Below, piece after piece: positions 20,858 through 31,131 of a stretch of DNA of 64,000 nt. The DNA is from Alphaproteobacteria bacterium (GTDB lineage: Bacteria > Pseudomonadota > Alphaproteobacteria > 16-39-46): NCBI GenBank assembly GCA_018401675.1, contig JAGYKM010000003.1:1-64000 (forward strand). The letters run 5' to 3'. A program made the translations under genes and the position numbers. Under the pieces are notes generated by a model that made no database searches, was not told where the DNA came from, and worked only from the letters and a program-made list of their open reading frames with translations. Each line of letters starts with the position of its first letter. Within the stretch, counting starts at the first letter, position 1.

Positions 20858-21370
20858 TTAACTCTTTGAGACGTTATAAAAGGAATCGACATGGGTTTTT
20901 CCAAGATCAAGGAGTAGGGCCCATTGATGAGGGGGGATCGGCATAACCGATAGGCGGCTTTGGCGGACAATAGCAAGGTCTACTAAACTAGGATCGGTCT
21001 TAATCAGACTTAAGGGCACAGGATTAGGCAACGAACTATGGGCGACAACATCAACCATGCCGAATCGACCGGTAGAATCAGATGGATCAGGATAATACTC
21101 CTTGGAAATCTGTACAATGCCCATGATAGATTTTTCTTGATATTGGGCTGGGAATTGTCTGGCTTCTTCTCTAGAAACACGAGGCGCTCGGCCAGAGTGA
21201 TAAAAAAAGGCTAAGTCACCCATCTTCATGGATTTAAGATTTTTGGCAGCTTGATAGCTGCGCACCCCATCCCAAGAAGTGGTTTGGGCATCAAGTTGAT
21301 TTTGCCACGACCAAGTTAAGGGTTCGGATTTGAGAAGCCAAAAGTGAGCTTCTTGAACTTTACCTGTCAT
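20858..21370 (-). CDS. EVE domain protein
   Basis: A 170-residue single EVE (PUA-like) domain. It begins HFWLLKSEPLTWSW, has TTSWDGVRSYQAAKNLKSMK and GDLAFFYHSG, then IMGIVQISKEYYPDP, as in the thymocyte nuclear protein 1 family. EVE domains bind modified nucleic-acid bases; the exact ligand in bacteria is not established. It sits between gpsA and the CapD-like gene on the minus strand. Confidence 0.92.
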   Translation of the reverse strand: MTGKVQEAHFWLLKSEPLTWSWQNQLDAQTTSWDGVRSYQAAKNLKSMKMGDLAFFYHSGRAPRVSREEARQFPAQYQEKSIMGIVQISKEYYPDPSDSTGRFGMVDVVAHSSLPNPVPLSLIKTDPSLVDLAIVRQSRLSVMPIPPHQWALLLDLGKTHVDSFYNVSKS

Positions 21371-21384
21371 TTGTGCTCCTGCCC

Positions 21385-22380
21385 TTATTTTTTACCACAC
21401 TGAAAAAAGCGATCTAAAGCTTCTTGATGGGAACATTTATTCGTTATCATATCTACCACAATGCCGCATATAGGCAGATGGATGCCCAGAGTCTGAGTGA
21501 GTTTTGAAAGCGCATAGGCTGTAGAGACACCCTCGACGGTTTGTTCGGCCGACAATTCTCCGGGCAAAATTTTCCCTTCTGCAAAAGATCGGCCAAAAGA
21601 AGTATTGCGGGATACGTCACTCATTGCCGTGAGAAGGAGATCTCCCAGTCCCGAAGGGCCAACAAAAGTTTTGCTCTCAGCCCCTAAGCGGTCACCTAAG
21701 AGTTTCATCTCGGCTAATCCTTGGATCATGAGATGGGCACGGGTATTTTCTCCATATCCTTTGCCTCGGACGAATCCTGAAGCCACTGCAATAACATTTT
21801 TCAAAACCCCACCTATTTGGGCGCCAATAACATCTGTGGTTGGATCAAGAATAAGGGAGGGTGCGCTTAGATGGGTAGATAAATCTGAAAGTATTGTTTC
21901 TTGAGCACAGGCTAAGGTAAGAGTAGTAGGCTCTTTATTAACCAGCTCCGATACATAAGAAGGGCCAGTGAGTATTGCCATGGGGGAGGTGGGAGAGAGG
22001 GTGTGGATAAGCCGGCTCATAAACCACCCAGTGGAAGGGTCTAACCCTTTGGTGACGCTGATAAGGGGGGGATTACGCTCTGAGAGAAAAGGAAGCAGGG
22101 ACTCTAAAGCATTCCGCATAAAGGCTGAAGGTACGGCTAGAATAATAAAATCAGCGCTGCTCATATCCTCCAAGGCTGTAGTGGCTTGAAGAAGTGGGTT
22201 TAAAGCGACTCCAGGCAGAAAAGAGCTATTGGTATGGGTGGTGGATAATTCTTTTGGTAAATTAGGATCAAGAGAATAAAGCAGAACAGAACGCTGAGGG
22301 GTGCACAATACATCTCCCAGAGCCGTTCCAAAAGCGCCTGCACCAACGATGCCAATTTTAAGGGAAGAAGGATGGGTCAT
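21385..22380 (-). CDS. gpsA: Glycerol-3-phosphate dehydrogenase [NAD(P)+]
   Basis: Makes sn-glycerol 3-phosphate from dihydroxyacetone phosphate for phospholipid synthesis. It is 331 residues from ATG at 22380. The NAD-binding motif is GIVGAGAFGTALG (10-22). The catalytic lysine lies in GGVLKNVIAVASGF, and VTKGLDP and GPSGLGDLLLT are also typical. A longer in-frame start overlapping tsaD exists, but the ATG at 22380 (MTHPSSLKIGIVG) gives the family N-terminus. It follows tsaD by 55 bases. Confidence 0.95.
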   Translation of the reverse strand: MTHPSSLKIGIVGAGAFGTALGDVLCTPQRSVLLYSLDPNLPKELSTTHTNSSFLPGVALNPLLQATTALEDMSSADFIILAVPSAFMRNALESLLPFLSERNPPLISVTKGLDPSTGWFMSRLIHTLSPTSPMAILTGPSYVSELVNKEPTTLTLACAQETILSDLSTHLSAPSLILDPTTDVIGAQIGGVLKNVIAVASGFVRGKGYGENTRAHLMIQGLAEMKLLGDRLGAESKTFVGPSGLGDLLLTAMSDVSRNTSFGRSFAEGKILPGELSAEQTVEGVSTAYALSKLTQTLGIHLPICGIVVDMITNKCSHQEALDRFFQCGKK

Positions 22381-22435
22381 GGAAAAGTTATACCTTGAGA
22401 ATAAAAATTGTGTAAAGGAAAATATAAGACCTGCC

Positions 22436-23467
22436 TTAACATGACAAGGGCCATCGGGGACGAGGTTCAAAATCTAACATATCGGCGGCGTTATCTTTAA
22501 GTTTTTCCTGGCCTGCCCATGCTACCATAGCGCCATTATCCGTACATAAGGCAGGAGGAGGTACATGCAAAGAGAGGCCATAGGTATGTGCCAATCTGGT
22601 AAAAGCGCCTTTTAGAGTCTGATTGGCGCCCACACCTCCAGAAATGACCAGGGGAAAAGTCGGGGTATGCTCGAGACATAAACGTATGGCGTTTTGGGTC
22701 CTGTCTACCAGTGAATCACACAAAGATTTCTGAAAAGAAGCAGCAATATCTTTTTTGTCCTCAGACGTTATTTGGGAACCTAAAGACTCGATAACTAGGC
22801 GCGTGGCCGTTTTAAGTCCTGAAAAAGATAAGTCACATCCCCGTCGACCCTTGAGAGGCGAGGGTAAGGGAAATCGATGGGGATTGCCCAATCTGGCCAG
22901 AGCCTCTAGGCAAGGACCCGCAGGATAAGAGAGGCCTAACAACTTTCCAACCTTATCAAAGGCTTCCCCAGCAGCATCGTCTAAGGTGGAGCCTAAGAGG
23001 GAATAGTCTCCCACCCCTTTAACCCATAGAAGTTGACTATGTCCTCCGGAAACCAATAAAAGAAGAAAAGGGAAAGAAACGTCTTCAACCAAACGGACCG
23101 TTAAGGCGTGAGCTTCCAAATGATTAATGGCATAAAAAGGAATATTCAACACGTTGGCCATAGATTTTCCGAAGAGAGCCCCTATAAGAACGCCTCCTAT
23201 AAGGCCAGGACCGCAAGTGGCTGCGATGCCATCCAAATCATCATAGGCAAAGCCGCTTTGTAAAAAAAGAGACTCCATGAGTTTAGGTAAATGGGAAAGA
23301 TGGGCCCGAGAGGCTATTTCAGGGACCACGCCGCCAAAACTTGTTTGCTCTATTTGGGTGTAAAGCAAGTGTCCCAGAATTTCTTTTTCGCTATTAACGA
23401 GAGCCACCGCGGTTTCATCACAACTTGTCTCAATGCCCAAAATCACGGAAAGGTTTGATTTACTCAT
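22436..23467 (-). CDS. tsaD: tRNA N6-adenosine threonylcarbamoyltransferase TsaD
   Basis: Transfers the threonylcarbamoyl group to A37 of tRNAs that read ANN codons, together with TsaB, TsaE and TsaC (not in this window). It is 343 residues. It begins ILGIETSCDETAVALV, has the Fe-binding HLEAH (H116 and H120), the ATP-binding VSGGHSQLL and the C-terminal SGGVGAN and CTDNGAMVA. Complete and intact. It starts the minus-strand operon with gpsA, the EVE gene and the CapD-like gene. Confidence 0.96.
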   Translation of the reverse strand: MSKSNLSVILGIETSCDETAVALVNSEKEILGHLLYTQIEQTSFGGVVPEIASRAHLSHLPKLMESLFLQSGFAYDDLDGIAATCGPGLIGGVLIGALFGKSMANVLNIPFYAINHLEAHALTVRLVEDVSFPFLLLLVSGGHSQLLWVKGVGDYSLLGSTLDDAAGEAFDKVGKLLGLSYPAGPCLEALARLGNPHRFPLPSPLKGRRGCDLSFSGLKTATRLVIESLGSQITSEDKKDIAASFQKSLCDSLVDRTQNAIRLCLEHTPTFPLVISGGVGANQTLKGAFTRLAHTYGLSLHVPPPALCTDNGAMVAWAGQEKLKDNAADMLDFEPRPRWPLSC

Positions 23468-23716
23468 AAAGTCAATTCGCTCTTTTAAATTGTAGATTAA
23501 TTCAGTTTACGTCATTTGTTTGTAAAGCATATTTTTCTAGAGAAACAGCACTTTTTTTTATGGCACGTTCGCGAAAGAGCAAGAGACTTGAGAAGGCACT
23601 GAATCCTAGTGTCTCGTAGTACTTGGGTGATGTTGTAACGGGAGAACTTGCTGAATCGAAATCGGTATTTGTAATGAGGTCAGGGCGAGATATATAAGAA
23701 TAGATGATAAAGCGGG

Positions 23717-23722
23717 TTGACA
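23717..23722 (+). promoter_or_regulatory. -35 element of groESL
   Basis: A perfect TTGACA just upstream of the CIRCE operator. A 17-base spacer leads to GAGATT as the -10, a weak match that overlaps the left CIRCE arm. This placement would let a repressor on CIRCE block RNA polymerase. Confidence 0.45.
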
Positions 23723-23743
23723 TGGAGAGGTGTCTATGAGAGA

Positions 23744-23770
23744 TTAGCACTCATATAGACAGAGTGCTAA
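23744..23770 (+). promoter_or_regulatory. CIRCE operator (HrcA binding site)
   Basis: A perfect CIRCE element: TTAGCACTC, a 9-base spacer (ATATAGACA), GAGTGCTAA, with no mismatch. HrcA represses groESL through this site until heat or unfolded protein titrates the chaperonin. The hrcA gene itself is outside the window. Confidence 0.96.
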
Positions 23771-23868
23771 TTTGGGCGACTCAAACTATGGAAAAAAACG
23801 AAGGATTTCATTTTTTTCAAACGGGAAAGCTTTTTTCCTTCTGAATCATTAACGAAAGGAAACTAAAC

Positions 23869-24159
23869 ATGAAATTTAGACCTCTTCATGATCGTGTGAT
23901 GCTCCGTCGCGTAGACGTAGAAGAAACGACTAAAGGCGGAATTATTATCCCTGAAACAGCTAAAGAAAAGCCTATGGAAGGTGAGATTGTCGCTGTGGGT
24001 TCTGGATTAAAAACTGAAGACGGTAAGGTTGTGTCTTTGGATGTAAAGGTAGGAGATCGAGTGATTTTCGGAAAATGGTCTGGAACTGAAGTTAAGCTTG
24101 ATGGGATTGATTATCTTATCATGAAAGAATCAGACATTATGGGCATTTTGAACGCCTAG
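23869..24159 (+). CDS. groES: Co-chaperonin GroES
   Basis: The 96-residue lid of the GroEL chaperonin. It has [14 protein letters not shown] at the start, the mobile-loop region [18 protein letters not shown] and the C-terminal [16 protein letters not shown]. An AAAGGAA ribosome-binding site lies just before the ATG. It is the first gene of the groESL operon under CIRCE control. Confidence 0.97.
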   Translation: MKFRPLHDRVMLRRVDVEETTKGGIIIPETAKEKPMEGEIVAVGSGLKTEDGKVVSLDVKVGDRVIFGKWSGTEVKLDGIDYLIMKESDIMGILNA

Positions 24160-24191
24160 TTACGAGTAAATCGGACGACTTATAATCTTAG

Positions 24192-25862
<1,671 letters not shown>

Positions 25863-25925
25863 GAGAAAGAAGTCTGGAAGCATCCAAGAAGCTCCTTTTT
25901 ACCGAGAGGGCTATCAAGGGTAATA

Positions 25926-25954
25926 AAAAAGGGGAGCTTTTTGCTCCCCTTTTT
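25926..25954 (+). terminator. Rho-independent terminator of groESL
   Basis: A 12-base stem (AAAAAGGGGAGC with its complement) around a TTTTT loop. The right arm ends in five Ts. Confidence 0.93.
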
Positions 25955-25981
25955 CTGTTGTGCGGCTGTATAGGGATACTA

Positions 25982-26269
25982 CTATCCATTTTCGGGCGTA
26001 TTCGCTCTAGTAAGTAGTATTTCAAACCATTGTTCTTTCTGCACTGGAGTTTTTTTGCCGTCGCCAGAATGGGGGGGCTGTTTTTGCTTTTTGAGGTCTC
26101 TTTCTCTTTTGAGAAGGGCTCGTTTCTCAGCCCTTTCCGTTCCAAAGCAACAGAAGATGCCTTTACAAAAACCAGCCTGAGCACAAGGAATTAGACCATG
26201 CGTGGTTAAAAAAATCGAAAAAAAAGCTAGTTGGGAAGCCTTATGTAAAAATATTCTTTTTATTGTCAT
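25982..26269 (-). CDS. Small exported Cys-containing protein
   Basis: A 95-residue ORF converging on groEL. The first 32 residues form a signal peptide with a likely CAQA-GF cleavage. The mature part starts GFCKGIFCCFG with three Cys close together, then a highly basic stretch with KRERDLKKQKQ. No known family. The overlapping minus-strand ORF in another frame lacks a signal and is rejected. There is only a weak ribosome-binding site, so the gene is likely but unproven. Confidence 0.5.
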   Translation of the reverse strand: MTIKRIFLHKASQLAFFSIFLTTHGLIPCAQAGFCKGIFCCFGTERAEKRALLKRERDLKKQKQPPHSGDGKKTPVQKEQWFEILLTRANTPENG

Positions 26270-26792
26270 TTTTTGAGCCTATTTTTTGGTTTAAAAAAGT
26301 CATAGAGTGCTTCGTAGCCTCAGCTTAGAGACCTGATTAGATTTTCCGCAGTTTTTTAGTTATTCGTTTTAGAAATCCATAATATTTTATAATAACACTG
26401 GAAATCTTAAAGTTTAATAATAATTAAACCCAAGGCGTTTTTTTCTGGAACTTAGGTTACAAATCACAGAGAAAGGTTCAGGCCTGTTGGTTCAAGTTTT
26501 TTAGCGCGGCCTTTGCCTATCAATCCCTTTTGACTCTCTTGAGGCGTGCTTTAACAAAATCTTTTATGGTCATGCCAAGAGGAAACCACGATGAGACTGC
26601 TCCTAAAAAATCTCTGAAGCATCAAGTCCCAACATTTCTATAAGGAATAAAGAGTAGTGACTGAGGAGACAGTCGCCCACAGAATATGCCTCCTAATCCA
26701 GAAATCGTGATTATGGGTAAATGACTTTTCTATTCTTAAAAGGATCTACTTTAAAAATAGTTTTGTGTTATGCAATGAATTGGTGTTGGCCG
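26270..26792. other. AT-rich intergenic region
   Basis: About 520 bases between the small exported protein gene and the end of mnmA. No recognisable coding, RNA or repeat feature seen on either strand. Confidence 0.4.
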
Positions 26793-27959
26793 TTATTTGA
26801 GTGGACTCAAGGGCTTAGTAATCCAACCTCCGCCAAGAACGCGAGTTCCTTGATAAAAAACGCACGCCTGGCCAGGCGCAACCCCATATTCTGGTGCGTC
26901 AAGCTCTACGATCCCAGTGTTCTCCATAGCGTTCCGAGTGAGTTTTCCTGAAAGGGGCTTTTGGGAGGATCTAATTTTAACTGTACAAGGTAATTCCTCA
27001 TCCTTGTTTGGAATATCTGTGGCAAGCCAGTTAAGCTCTTTAACGAATATATGGGAGTTTGCAAGCGCTTCTTTGGGGCCCACTATGACGGTATGGCTTA
27101 TATGATTAAGTGCAATCACATAGAGGGGCTCTTGCGAAGTTGTTTGAGTCTGAGAAGAAATAGCACTTAAATTCAATCCCTTACGTTGGCCAATTGTAAA
27201 GTTAATAATTCCCTCGTGGTGACCCAGAACATTTCCTTGGAGATCACAAATATCCCCTTTTTCTAAGGAGCCGGGGCGCAAGCGTTCGATAGCTGAAGCA
27301 TAATTGCCGTTGGGAACAAAACATATATCCTGACTGTCTGGCTTATCAGCTACTTCGAGCCCAAATCTATGGGCGTGATGGCGTGTTTCTTCTTTGGTGA
27401 GGTGGCCTAAAGGAAACCGTATGAAATCCAATTGATCTTGGGTTGTTGTAAAGAGGAAATAGCTCTGGTCTTTCTCGGGGCTAATGGCTTGGTGGAGTTG
27501 AGCTGTGTCCTTTTCAAGCCTACGGCGTACATAATGGCCTGTGGCTAAAGCTTGGGCACCTAGATCTTTGGCGGCTTGGAAAAGATCTCTGAACTTAACT
27601 TTTTGATTGCAGCGAATGCAAGGAATGGGGGTTTCTCCTCGAAGATAGCTTTCCACAAAGTCATCCATGACCGATTCTTTAAAAAGTGTCTCATAATCAA
27701 GAACATAGTGGGGGAATCCTAATTTTTCGGCGACGACAGTAGCGTCATAAACATCTTGTCCTGCGCAACAAGCACCTTTCTTCTGAGTGACTTGCCCATA
27801 ATCATAGAGGTTGAGTGTGATCCCAATGACTTTAAACCCCGCCTCATGGAGTAAAGCCGCGGTGACTGAACTATCCACACCGCCAGACATAGCCACGACG
27901 ATGGTCGTATCTTGTGGGGAGGCAAATCCTAAAGAGTCGAGGTCCAGTCCCATAGTCAT
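26793..27959 (-). CDS. mnmA: tRNA-specific 2-thiouridylase MnmA
   Basis: Adds sulfur at position 2 of wobble uridine in tRNA-Lys, -Glu and -Gln, using sulfur that starts from IscS. The ATG at 27959 follows AGGA; a longer in-frame start at 28034 lacks one. The P-loop VAMSGGVDSSV is at about 22-32. The catalytic cysteines are near 117 (in CIRCNQKVKF) and 213 (in DSQDICFVPNG). It is 388 residues and complete. It is divergent from the polysaccharide-locus regulator, with a palindrome between them. Confidence 0.95.
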   Translation of the reverse strand: MTMGLDLDSLGFASPQDTTIVVAMSGGVDSSVTAALLHEAGFKVIGITLNLYDYGQVTQKKGACCAGQDVYDATVVAEKLGFPHYVLDYETLFKESVMDDFVESYLRGETPIPCIRCNQKVKFRDLFQAAKDLGAQALATGHYVRRRLEKDTAQLHQAISPEKDQSYFLFTTTQDQLDFIRFPLGHLTKEETRHHAHRFGLEVADKPDSQDICFVPNGNYASAIERLRPGSLEKGDICDLQGNVLGHHEGIINFTIGQRKGLNLSAISSQTQTTSQEPLYVIALNHISHTVIVGPKEALANSHIFVKELNWLATDIPNKDEELPCTVKIRSSQKPLSGKLTRNAMENTGIVELDAPEYGVAPGQACVFYQGTRVLGGGWITKPLSPLK

Positions 27960-28105
27960 GGGTGTAATTCCTAATCTATGTATTTGAAAATTGCTTGAGG
28001 ATACTCGTATACAGGACATTTTGACGATCTTCAAAGAAAATGTACCACCAATAGGCAGGCAAGCGTGGTATTTCCAGCTTGATTATAAGAGAAATATGAA
28101 TTATG

Positions 28106-28123
28106 TTCTGTTCATGAACAGAA
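28106..28123. promoter_or_regulatory. 18-bp perfect palindrome, candidate operator
   Basis: TTCTGTTCATGAACAGAA reads the same on both strands. It sits 62 bases before the winged-helix regulator gene and about 150 bases before mnmA. It has no T-tract, so it is not a terminator. Its size fits a dimeric repressor such as the regulator it precedes. It does not match the alphaproteobacterial LexA box (a direct GTTC-N7-GTTC). Confidence 0.5.
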
Positions 28124-28184
28124 TCACCTTTGCCTTACCGTCACCTAAGGTATTGGATTAGATTCACATAAGGACTCTGACATT

Positions 28185-28763
28185 ATGGCTGCCTTTCAAG
28201 ATACAAGAGATCAAACAGAGCAAAAAGTGCTGGTTCATCTTCTGAGTGAAATTGAACGAAATGCTACTTTTACCCAACGCGGCTTAGCCGGTGAGTTGGG
28301 TATCGCTCTGGGTCTCATGAATCAATACTTAAAGAGCTGTGTTTCGAAAGGGTGGGTGCGGGCCTCCCAAGTTTCACCAAGACGGATTACTTATTTTTTA
28401 ACGCCGGAAGGCTTTGCTGAGAAAAGCCAGATGGTAAAGGGGTATCTGGCCAGGTCTTTGACTTTTTTTAGAGATGCCCGAACCCAATGTGAAGACATTC
28501 TTGAATCCTGTCTTGCCCAAGGATGGCGGAATATAGCTCTTATGGGGGCCGGAGATTTGGCGGATATTGCGTCTTTGGTGTCCATGAGAGCAAATATTCA
28601 TCCAGAACTTGTTGACTTTAGCTCAGATTTAGCCAAATATGACGCCGTCATTGTGACGGATCTTATCGATCCTCAGGGAACTTATGATAAGATCGCACTC
28701 AGAATGGATAAAGCAAGATTGTTTACACCTGATATCCTACACATTTCAAGGGTAAAAAGATGA
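28185..28763 (+). CDS. MarR-type winged-helix regulator of the polysaccharide locus
   Basis: A 192-residue protein. The first 80 residues form a winged helix (TFTQRGLAGELGIALGLMNQYL as the recognition region, then SPRRITYFLTPEG). It matches the 'EPS-associated MarR' type found at the head of exopolysaccharide gene clusters. The C-terminal part contains IALMGAGDLADIA, which looks like a small nucleotide- or sugar-binding fold, a more unusual addition. It overlaps the antiterminator gene by 4 bases, so the two act as a control pair for the cluster that follows. Confidence 0.78.
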   Translation: MAAFQDTRDQTEQKVLVHLLSEIERNATFTQRGLAGELGIALGLMNQYLKSCVSKGWVRASQVSPRRITYFLTPEGFAEKSQMVKGYLARSLTFFRDARTQCEDILESCLAQGWRNIALMGAGDLADIASLVSMRANIHPELVDFSSDLAKYDAVIVTDLIDPQGTYDKIALRMDKARLFTPDILHISRVKR

Positions 28764-29263
28764 TGACCTGGTGCGTAGTCCACACTCAACCATCAAAAGA
28801 ATTAATCGCTGCGCGCCATTTGCGAGATCAGGGTTTTGAGGTGTACTTACCCCAGTTTAAAAAAATCAAGCGCCATGCCCGTAGAGTTCAAGAGGTTTTC
28901 TCTCCTTTATTTCCTCGATATATATTTGTCAACTTAGACCTTCAAGTGGCCCTATGGCGTTCCATCAACGGAACACGTGGCGTGGCTCATTTATTAATGA
29001 GTAGTGAGGTTATTCCTGCACAGGTATCATCAACTATTATCGATGAGCTTAAGCACCAAGAGGGAAGTGATGGTATGGTGCCTGTTTCCAGTTTGGCAGT
29101 TTTTGCGAAGGGGCAAAAGATTCAAATCTTAGAAGGGGCCTTTAAAGATCAAGTGGCTACTTTTGAGTCTTTGAGCGATAATAACCGTGTGCAGCTACTT
29201 CTCACATTTTTAGGCGGACAAACTAAGGTTTCTTTGCCCGTATATTCTGTGGAAGCAGCTTAA
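28760..29263 (+). CDS. RfaH/NusG-like antitermination factor
   Basis: A 167-residue specialised NusG paralog. The NGN domain starts WCVVHTQPSKELIAARHL, with FSPLFPRYIFVNLD in the middle. The KOW part is near 118-160 (FAKGQKIQILEGAFKDQVATF). Paralogs of this sort (RfaH, LoaP, UpxY) bind RNA polymerase and let it read through long surface-polysaccharide operons. Position fits: it is coupled to the regulator gene and followed by about 20 kb of same-strand glycan genes. Confidence 0.88.
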   Translation: MMTWCVVHTQPSKELIAARHLRDQGFEVYLPQFKKIKRHARRVQEVFSPLFPRYIFVNLDLQVALWRSINGTRGVAHLLMSSEVIPAQVSSTIIDELKHQEGSDGMVPVSSLAVFAKGQKIQILEGAFKDQVATFESLSDNNRVQLLLTFLGGQTKVSLPVYSVEAA

Positions 29264-29364
29264 TTTAAAGATTTCTGGGCCTATTACTAGTAATCTTATT
29301 CTTTTTCGGTCTTGGTGAGATTTTCACCCGGACTGCGGCAGCTATGGTGGATCCAAGTTTATAA

Positions 29365-31131
29365 ATGTCAACGCCGTCACTTTATTCAGCTATAAAAAAG
29401 CTTCGGGCACTTCTTACCAGACAAGAAAAAACCAAATGTCTTGGTATTGCAGGATTCGCCGTTTGTGCTTCTGTTTTTGAAATAATCACTACGTTTCTTA
29501 TCGTTGTTTTTGCCCAAGTTCTCAATCAGCCAGAGATGGGGCAACATTACTTCAAGAAGCTTGGGTTTGTGGGAACTTTGTCCCCTAATCGCGCTGTTCT
29601 TTACATGGCGCTCGGTGTCGGTGGGGTCTATCTGATTAAAAATCTTATTTCTGGGGCAGAGGTTTTTTATCAGAACTTTTCTATCCAAAAAATGAGTTAT
29701 GAATTTAAAAATAAGATGTTATATCAGTTTGCAAAAGTTGACTACGGATTCTATTTAACGCGCAACTCTTCTTTGGGTATGCAAATTGTTGGATCAGATG
29801 CCGAATCTATGTTCTCAAGTGGGATGACTTCTTTAGCTATTATTGTATCTGAAGGTTTTGTTTTTATTGGGCTTATTAGTGTTATTATATATATGAATCC
29901 TTCCTTAGCCCTTATACTTTTTGGCATGGGAGGTGTCCTTGGACTCGCTATTGCCAAAGGACTTTTGCCAAGATTTTATCGATTTGGTCAAAAACTCCAA
30001 GAGGCCTCTTTGCACAGCACTCTCAATTTATTGCAATTTTTCCATGGGTTCAAAGAAATTATCCTTTTAGGGAAACGTGATTCATTTATAAATGCCTATC
30101 AAGTGCATTCTCTCAAAAGATCTAGAATTCAAGCTTTGCAAACGGCTCTAAACGCGCTGCCACGTATGGTTATTGAGGTCTTGTTTATTGGTCTTTTTGT
30201 AACGACCATAGCCGTTTTATGCTTGGAACATGAAACGCCCATTCAGATGATTGGGGTTTTGGGAGGCTACCTCTATGTGGGATTTCGCTTAATGCCAGGA
30301 TTAAATCGCATCATTAACCAGTTGAATACTTTTAAATCCTGCATCCCTTCCATTGATAGAGTGTACAGTGAGTATATCTCTACTGGGGAAAAAGAAAGTT
30401 ATGTTCAATCTCCAGATTTTACCTTTCAAGAATCCCTAGTTTTGAAGGGGCTAAGTTTTAAATATCTTAATACAAACAACGATGCCCTCAAGAAACTTAC
30501 TCTTGAGATTAAAAAAGGTGAGTGCATTGGGGTAGTTGGTGAAACAGGCTCCGGAAAATCTACGCTGGTAGACGTCCTATTGGGCCTTTTGCAGCCTCAT
30601 GAGGGATCTATTTTGGTGGACAATAAGCATCCTGTGAATTCCTATCAATGGCATCATCATATAGGTTATGTTCCTCAGAGCATTTATCTAACGGATGATT
30701 CGATTAAGGCCAATATTGCTTTTGGTGAGGATGTGGTTGATGAAGGGGCCTTGAATAAGGCCATCGACGCGGCCCAGTTGAGACGCTTCATAAAAAGTCT
30801 CCCAGATGAGGCTAATACCCTTGTGGGGGAGCGAGGCATCCGCCTCTCAGGAGGAGAGCGCCAAAGGATAGCCATTGCTAGAGCTCTATACCGGAACCCT
30901 GAAGTTCTTATCTTTGATGAAGCCACATCAGCCCTTGATAATGAAACCGAAGCCAAGCTCATGGAAACCATTGATGCGGTGAGCAAACAACGTACTGTCA
31001 TTATGATAGCCCATAGGCTTACCACATTAAAAGGATGTGATAGGCTGATTGTTATGGAACATGGTGAGATCAGCAAAATTACCCAATATGATACTCTCAT
31101 GTCTGAGAAAAGAGGAAACTCTGATGAATAA
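29365..31131 (+). CDS. ABC-type lipid-linked oligosaccharide flippase (PglK/MsbA-like)
   Basis: A 588-residue half-transporter: six membrane helices (about 25-330) then an ATPase domain. Walker A is GETGSGKST at about 392-400, the signature LSGGERQR at about 494 and Walker [13 protein letters not shown]. Its membrane part resembles PglK, which flips undecaprenyl-linked glycans across the inner membrane. MsbA-like lipid export is the alternative. It is the only exporter in the locus; no Wzx, Wzy or Wza gene is seen. Confidence 0.83.
   Translation: MSTPSLYSAIKKLRALLTRQEKTKCLGIAGFAVCASVFEIITTFLIVVFAQVLNQPEMGQHYFKKLGFVGTLSPNRAVLYMALGVGGVYLIKNLISGAEVFYQNFSIQKMSYEFKNKMLYQFAKVDYGFYLTRNSSLGMQIVGSDAESMFSSGMTSLAIIVSEGFVFIGLISVIIYMNPSLALILFGMGGVLGLAIAKGLLPRFYRFGQKLQEASLHSTLNLLQFFHGFKEIILLGKRDSFINAYQVHSLKRSRIQALQTALNALPRMVIEVLFIGLFVTTIAVLCLEHETPIQMIGVLGGYLYVGFRLMPGLNRIINQLNTFKSCIPSIDRVYSEYISTGEKESYVQSPDFTFQESLVLKGLSFKYLNTNNDALKKLTLEIKKGECIGVVGETGSGKSTLVDVLLGLLQPHEGSILVDNKHPVNSYQWHHHIGYVPQSIYLTDDSIKANIAFGEDVVDEGALNKAIDAAQLRRFIKSLPDEANTLVGERGIRLSGGERQRIAIARALYRNPEVLIFDEATSALDNETEAKLMETIDAVSKQRTVIMIAHRLTTLKGCDRLIVMEHGEISKITQYDTLMSEKRGNSDE

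Larger units (their letters stand above)
23468..23868. other. tsaD-groES divergent intergenic region
   Basis: About 400 bases holding the regulatory elements of groESL (see the CIRCE and promoter entries). A minus-strand ORF at 23502-23750 runs into the CIRCE element and is not believed. Confidence 0.6.

Noticed and set aside
23502-23750. 82-codon minus-strand ORF upstream of groES
   Set aside because: It runs into the CIRCE operator and has no family match.
28106-28123. Palindrome as a LexA (SOS) box
   Set aside because: Alphaproteobacterial LexA sites are direct GTTC-N7-GTTC repeats; this is an inverted repeat with a shorter core.
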